NCBI GenBank assembly: GCA_900556025.1 | Contig: USNG01000014.1 | Coordinates: 1 to 35,431, forward strand | Direction: 5' to 3' | DNA length: 35,431 nucleotides | Origin: an uncultured Mycoplasmatota bacterium | Lineage (GTDB): Bacteria > Bacillota_I > Bacilli_A > RF39 > UBA660 | Shown here: positions 33,001-35,431 of the stretch, piece by piece | How the letters are laid out: the number at the start of each line of letters is the position of its first letter | Numbering within the stretch: the stretch's first letter is position 1 | The notes under the pieces: model-generated | Database searches by the model: none | Told to the model about the DNA's origin: nothing | The model's input: the letters and a program-made list of their open reading frames with translations, nothing else | Made by a program: the position numbers and the translations under genes

Positions 33001-34706
33001 TGCCAACAACTGCTAGATGGGTTGTACATGGAGTTCAAGGTAGAAGTGATTGCATTAATTATATAAAGAATAAAAATAAGACTGAAGATGGTATTTTGGT
33101 AACTGGTGTAAATTGTTCTTCAGAGTTTGCAGCGTATGAAATGAAAATGAATAATGATAAATTCCATATAGTTGAAGATAATGACAGCCGTACTTGTTAT
33201 CATGGTTATCAATCATTTGATCCAAAAGAGAAAAATCTAACACCAGAAGAAGCACATGAAATTGGTGTTGAACTTGTTAAAAGATTGTATCCTGATTATC
33301 AAGTGGTTGTTAGTACCCACACAGATAGATCGCACATTCATAATCATTTTGTTATAAATGCTGTTAACATGAGTGGTAAGAAATTAGAGGATAGACTTGC
33401 AAACCCAATAGAAGGATTATATGGACTTAGAGATATGAGTGATTCCATTGCTCTTAGTCATGGATTGAAAATTATAGAAGATGCTCCAAAAATTGGTCGA
33501 TTTCATAAGAGCAAATATTTATATGCTTTGGCACAAAAATCTTGGAAACAACAGATAATTGAAAAACTGGAAGAACTAAAAACTAATTGTTTTACTTTTG
33601 ATGAACTTTTAGAAAATTTAGCACTAGATGGTTATCTAATTAAAACTGGTAAAAATATTAGAATTAAACCTTATGCAAAACAAAAATTTGTAACTATGAA
33701 AATTTTAGGAGAAGAATATAGCGAAGAAAATTTAAAAAAGTTTTTCTTAAATAAAAGTAAAAATTCTGTATTACTTGATTTTGTAGATTATAAATTAAGT
33801 GATGAGAATAGTGAGTTATTAAATATTCAAGATATATTAATAAGAATGTCTAAAAAATCTATTCTTTCAACTATGAAAGAGTTAGAACCTAATTCTAAAT
33901 ATCCAAAGTATTATAACTCAAGGTATATGGAGATTAAGCGTTATCATAAATTAATAGATACGCTTAATTTTTTAAATGATTATAAAATATATACTCATGA
34001 TGATTTAGTAAATAATTTGAATGAATTAAAAAAGGAAATAGAAGTAAAACAAAAAGAATATGAAGAACAAGTATCTGCTAATGAGACATTACAACTTCGT
34101 GTTCCTCTTTGCAATTTATATCTACAATTAGTTGATTATTATGAAAGTTATTTGGAACAAAAAGATATGATAAATGCTGAAATAGAATTAAGTAATGAAG
34201 TCAAAACATTTATGGATATTAAAACCGAACTGGGTGATGTTTCACTTGATGATGTAAAACATATTTTAGCTTCTGCCAATAGAAGTAAGACTGAAACGAA
34301 TAAACAGTATGCTTATTTGACTTATTTAAAAAATAGGGCTAGTAGTTTAGAAAGAATAAAAGGCTTATCTTTAGAAACTGAAAAAGGATATATAAAAAGT
34401 TTTTCAATAAGTGAAAAAATGATAGACCAAAATAGAACTTCTGAATCTAAATATTGTATTCGTGTTCCTTACAGCAACTATTATATTTATATACCTAAAG
34501 AAAATGTTGCTTGGTTTAATTATAATCAAAGAGCAAATGTTTATGTTGTAGATGATAAAGAATATGAACTATATGATAAAGATAATTTATTAGTAGATCA
34601 TATTACAGGAGAATTATTAGAAGAATTATCATTAGAGGAAAAATCAAAAGTAAGTGAATATTACAGAAATGAAAATGAAAAGGAGAGAGAAGAAAACAAT
34701 GAATAA
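33000..34706 (+). CDS. MOBP-type relaxase (mobilisation nuclease)
   Basis: 568 residues. The N-terminal ~200 residues are the relaxase domain. A candidate nucleophile is Tyr21 in 'DCINYIKNKNKTED', the HUH metal site is H107-T-D109 ... H112-I-H114-N-H116 ('THTDRSHIHNHFVINAVN'), and 'YGLRDMSDSIALSHGLKII' follows. The middle is helical/coiled ('LNELKKEIEVKQKEYEEQ'). The C-terminal part (about residues 481-550) contains 'YCIRVPYSNYYIYIPKENVA' and 'YELYDKDNLL', a module that resembles the repeats in the C-terminus of the primase. It cuts one strand at oriT and pilots it through the T4SS. The last residues are acidic (NEKEREENNE) but lack the ELxY form. Intact length and motifs suggest it is functional. 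Confidence 0.92.
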   Translation: MPTTARWVVHGVQGRSDCINYIKNKNKTEDGILVTGVNCSSEFAAYEMKMNNDKFHIVEDNDSRTCYHGYQSFDPKEKNLTPEEAHEIGVELVKRLYPDYQVVVSTHTDRSHIHNHFVINAVNMSGKKLEDRLANPIEGLYGLRDMSDSIALSHGLKIIEDAPKIGRFHKSKYLYALAQKSWKQQIIEKLEELKTNCFTFDELLENLALDGYLIKTGKNIRIKPYAKQKFVTMKILGEEYSEENLKKFFLNKSKNSVLLDFVDYKLSDENSELLNIQDILIRMSKKSILSTMKELEPNSKYPKYYNSRYMEIKRYHKLIDTLNFLNDYKIYTHDDLVNNLNELKKEIEVKQKEYEEQVSANETLQLRVPLCNLYLQLVDYYESYLEQKDMINAEIELSNEVKTFMDIKTELGDVSLDDVKHILASANRSKTETNKQYAYLTYLKNRASSLERIKGLSLETEKGYIKSFSISEKMIDQNRTSESKYCIRVPYSNYYIYIPKENVAWFNYNQRANVYVVDDKEYELYDKDNLLVDHITGELLEELSLEEKSKVSEYYRNENEKEREENNE

Positions 34707-34956
34707 AGAGAAAGTAAGAGAATATCTTAAATTTTTTAATAGTAATAGAAACAATTATAGAGAACTAGAAATAGCATTTATTTTTTATACTATATATGAT
34801 GAAAAAGAAATAACAGATGAAATGATTTATAAAATAGATAGAGAAACAAATAATAAATCTATACTAGATAAATACATTCAAGATAGTATTGAAGATTTTG
34901 ATGAAAAAAATAATATAGAAGAAAATGAGGAGGAAATAGAATTAAATGAAAAGTAA
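34699..34956 (+). CDS. Small tailed protein after the relaxase
   Basis: 85 residues from ATG 34699; AAAGGAG lies about 14 bases upstream inside the relaxase gene, and the start overlaps the relaxase end by 8 bases. Helical and acidic: 'VREYLKFFNSNRNNYRELEI', 'DEKEITDEMIYKIDRE', ending EENEEEIELNEK. It is the eighth member of the acidic-tail group; its tail DNA shares 23 identical bases with the tail at 27148. The tail codons include GAGGAGG, which is also the ribosome site of the sortase gene starting at 34946. No family recognised. Confidence 0.65.
   Translation: MNKEKVREYLKFFNSNRNNYRELEIAFIFYTIYDEKEITDEMIYKIDRETNNKSILDKYIQDSIEDFDEKNNIEENEEEIELNEK
34918..34947 (+). repeat. Tail repeat, copy 3
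   Basis: 30 bases, with 34918-34940 identical to 27148-27170 and two mismatches beyond. It encodes EENEEEIELN and contains the ribosome site and part of the start codon of the sortase gene. Confidence 0.7.
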
Positions 34957-35431
34957 AAAAACATTTACTGTTATAAAAGTTTTATATATAACAATTCTAT
35001 TGTTAATAGCTGCTTTTTGTTTTTATAAATATTTTTCAATAAAAGAAGATAGAAAAGAGCAAAAACAAGAACATGAAAAAATACTTGATGTTGCTGATAT
35101 AAAAGAAGATACAACTAATGATGACAATAATAAAATTAATTTTGAAGAATTGTCAAAGATAAACTCAGATATTGTTGGATGGGTAACTATTGAAAATTCA
35201 AATATTAACTATCCAATAGTTCAAGGACAAAATAATACTTATTATTTAAAACATTCTTTTGAAAAAAAATATAGTGGGTATGGTGCTATTTATATGGATG
35301 CAACGGCAGATAAAAATTTTAATTCTTTAAATACTTTCATATATGGTCATAATACATCAAATGGTACAATGTTTGCTGATTTAGGAAAATTTATGAAGCA
35401 ATCATTTTTTGATGAACATAAAAATATCTTT
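34946..35431 (+). CDS. srtB: Class B sortase (3' end outside the window)
   Basis: 162 codons are visible, open to the end of the window. ATG 34946 lies inside the previous gene's last codons, 9 bases after GAGGAGG. Basic N-terminus and one membrane helix ('VLYITILLLIAAFCFYKY'), a charged linker, then the sortase fold: 'INSDIVGWVTIENSNINYPI', 'VQGQNNTYYLKHSFEKKYSG', 'GAIYMDA' and 'TFIYGHNTSNGTMFADLGKF'. The last carries the catalytic His; the Cys and Arg lie beyond the window. The pattern 'YPIVQ...YYL.H.F...Y' and 'IYGHN' is that of class B sortases. Carried on the element, it could anchor the element's own surface proteins, e.g. the PKTGD protein at the left end. Confidence 0.88.
   Translation, partial: MKSKKTFTVIKVLYITILLLIAAFCFYKYFSIKEDRKEQKQEHEKILDVADIKEDTTNDDNNKINFEELSKINSDIVGWVTIENSNINYPIVQGQNNTYYLKHSFEKKYSGYGAIYMDATADKNFNSLNTFIYGHNTSNGTMFADLGKFMKQSFFDEHKNIF

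Noticed and set aside
1..35431. Mycoplasma-type genetic code (TGA = Trp)
   Set aside because: TGA ends ArdC and the 31710 gene at sensible places and Trp residues in conserved motifs are TGG.
1..35431. CRISPR arrays, tRNA and rRNA genes, insertion sequences
   Set aside because: No regularly spaced repeats with unique spacers, no cloverleaf or rRNA-like segments, no transposase motifs seen.

Overview
The window is very AT-rich, with tightly packed genes and strong AGGAGG-type ribosome binding sites. TGA is a normal stop (e.g. at 30631-30633 and 32259-32261) and Trp is TGG, so the code is standard. Sortase-type wall anchors (PKTGD), a class B sortase, CHAP and NlpC/P60-like wall hydrolases and a Gram-positive type IV secretion (T4SS) gene set point to an AT-rich Bacillota host, plausibly a gut Erysipelotrichia/Bacilli or Clostridia lineage; the exact taxon cannot be read from the sequence. 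The window is most of one conjugative element (ICE or conjugative plasmid). No integrase, attachment site, replication initiator, tRNA, rRNA, IS or CRISPR array is visible.

Layout. (1) 1-2050, plus: the 3' end of a wall-anchored surface protein and a small membrane-anchored protein. (2) 2106-3894, minus: a compact operon of five unknown small genes, including two tandem paralogues and a Cys-rich 54-residue protein. It is driven by a near-consensus promoter at 4086-4114 with a terminator-like hairpin right behind it. (3) 4157-4603: a regulator with two fused XRE helix-turn-helix domains, followed by a second promoter-plus-terminator leader. (4) 4839-21600, plus: the conjugation machine. It holds an NlpC-like/SpaA adhesin, a small membrane protein, an unknown protein, a DnaG-type primase with a long extra C-terminus, PcfB-like protein, VirD4/PcfC coupling protein, VirB2-like pilin, VirB6/TrbL-like protein, PrgI, VirB4 and a membrane-anchored CHAP hydrolase. 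(5) 21612-31531: accessory 'polyvalent protein' genes: DUF5011-like surface proteins, a PcfJ-like protein, an XRE regulator, a HAD nucleotidase fusion, a degenerate resolvase-domain protein, ArdC-like antirestriction protein and several unknowns. (6) 31532-34956: a hairpin-rich candidate oriT, a duplicated HTH-like protein, a MobC-like protein, a MOBP-type relaxase and a small acidic protein. (7) From 34946: a class B sortase cut by the window end.

How the parts may work together: relaxase, MobC-like protein and primase process DNA at oriT; PcfB/VirD4 couple it to the VirB4/VirB6/VirB2/PrgI channel; CHAP and NlpC-like enzymes open the wall; sortase-anchored and SpaA proteins act at the surface; ArdC and its neighbours may protect the incoming DNA in the recipient.

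The most striking observation is a shared acidic C-terminal tail, roughly E-[IML]-E-[LMI]-[DEN]-Y, on at least eight otherwise dissimilar proteins between 24166 and 34956, including ArdC. A second tail, DITDDMY, occurs on the PcfJ-like and HAD proteins. These look like exchangeable tags, possibly T4SS translocation signals for proteins delivered with the DNA. Further points are probable AUA start codons on the primase and the oriT-proximal gene, a repeat module shared by primase and relaxase, and promoter-proximal terminators on both divergent operons.
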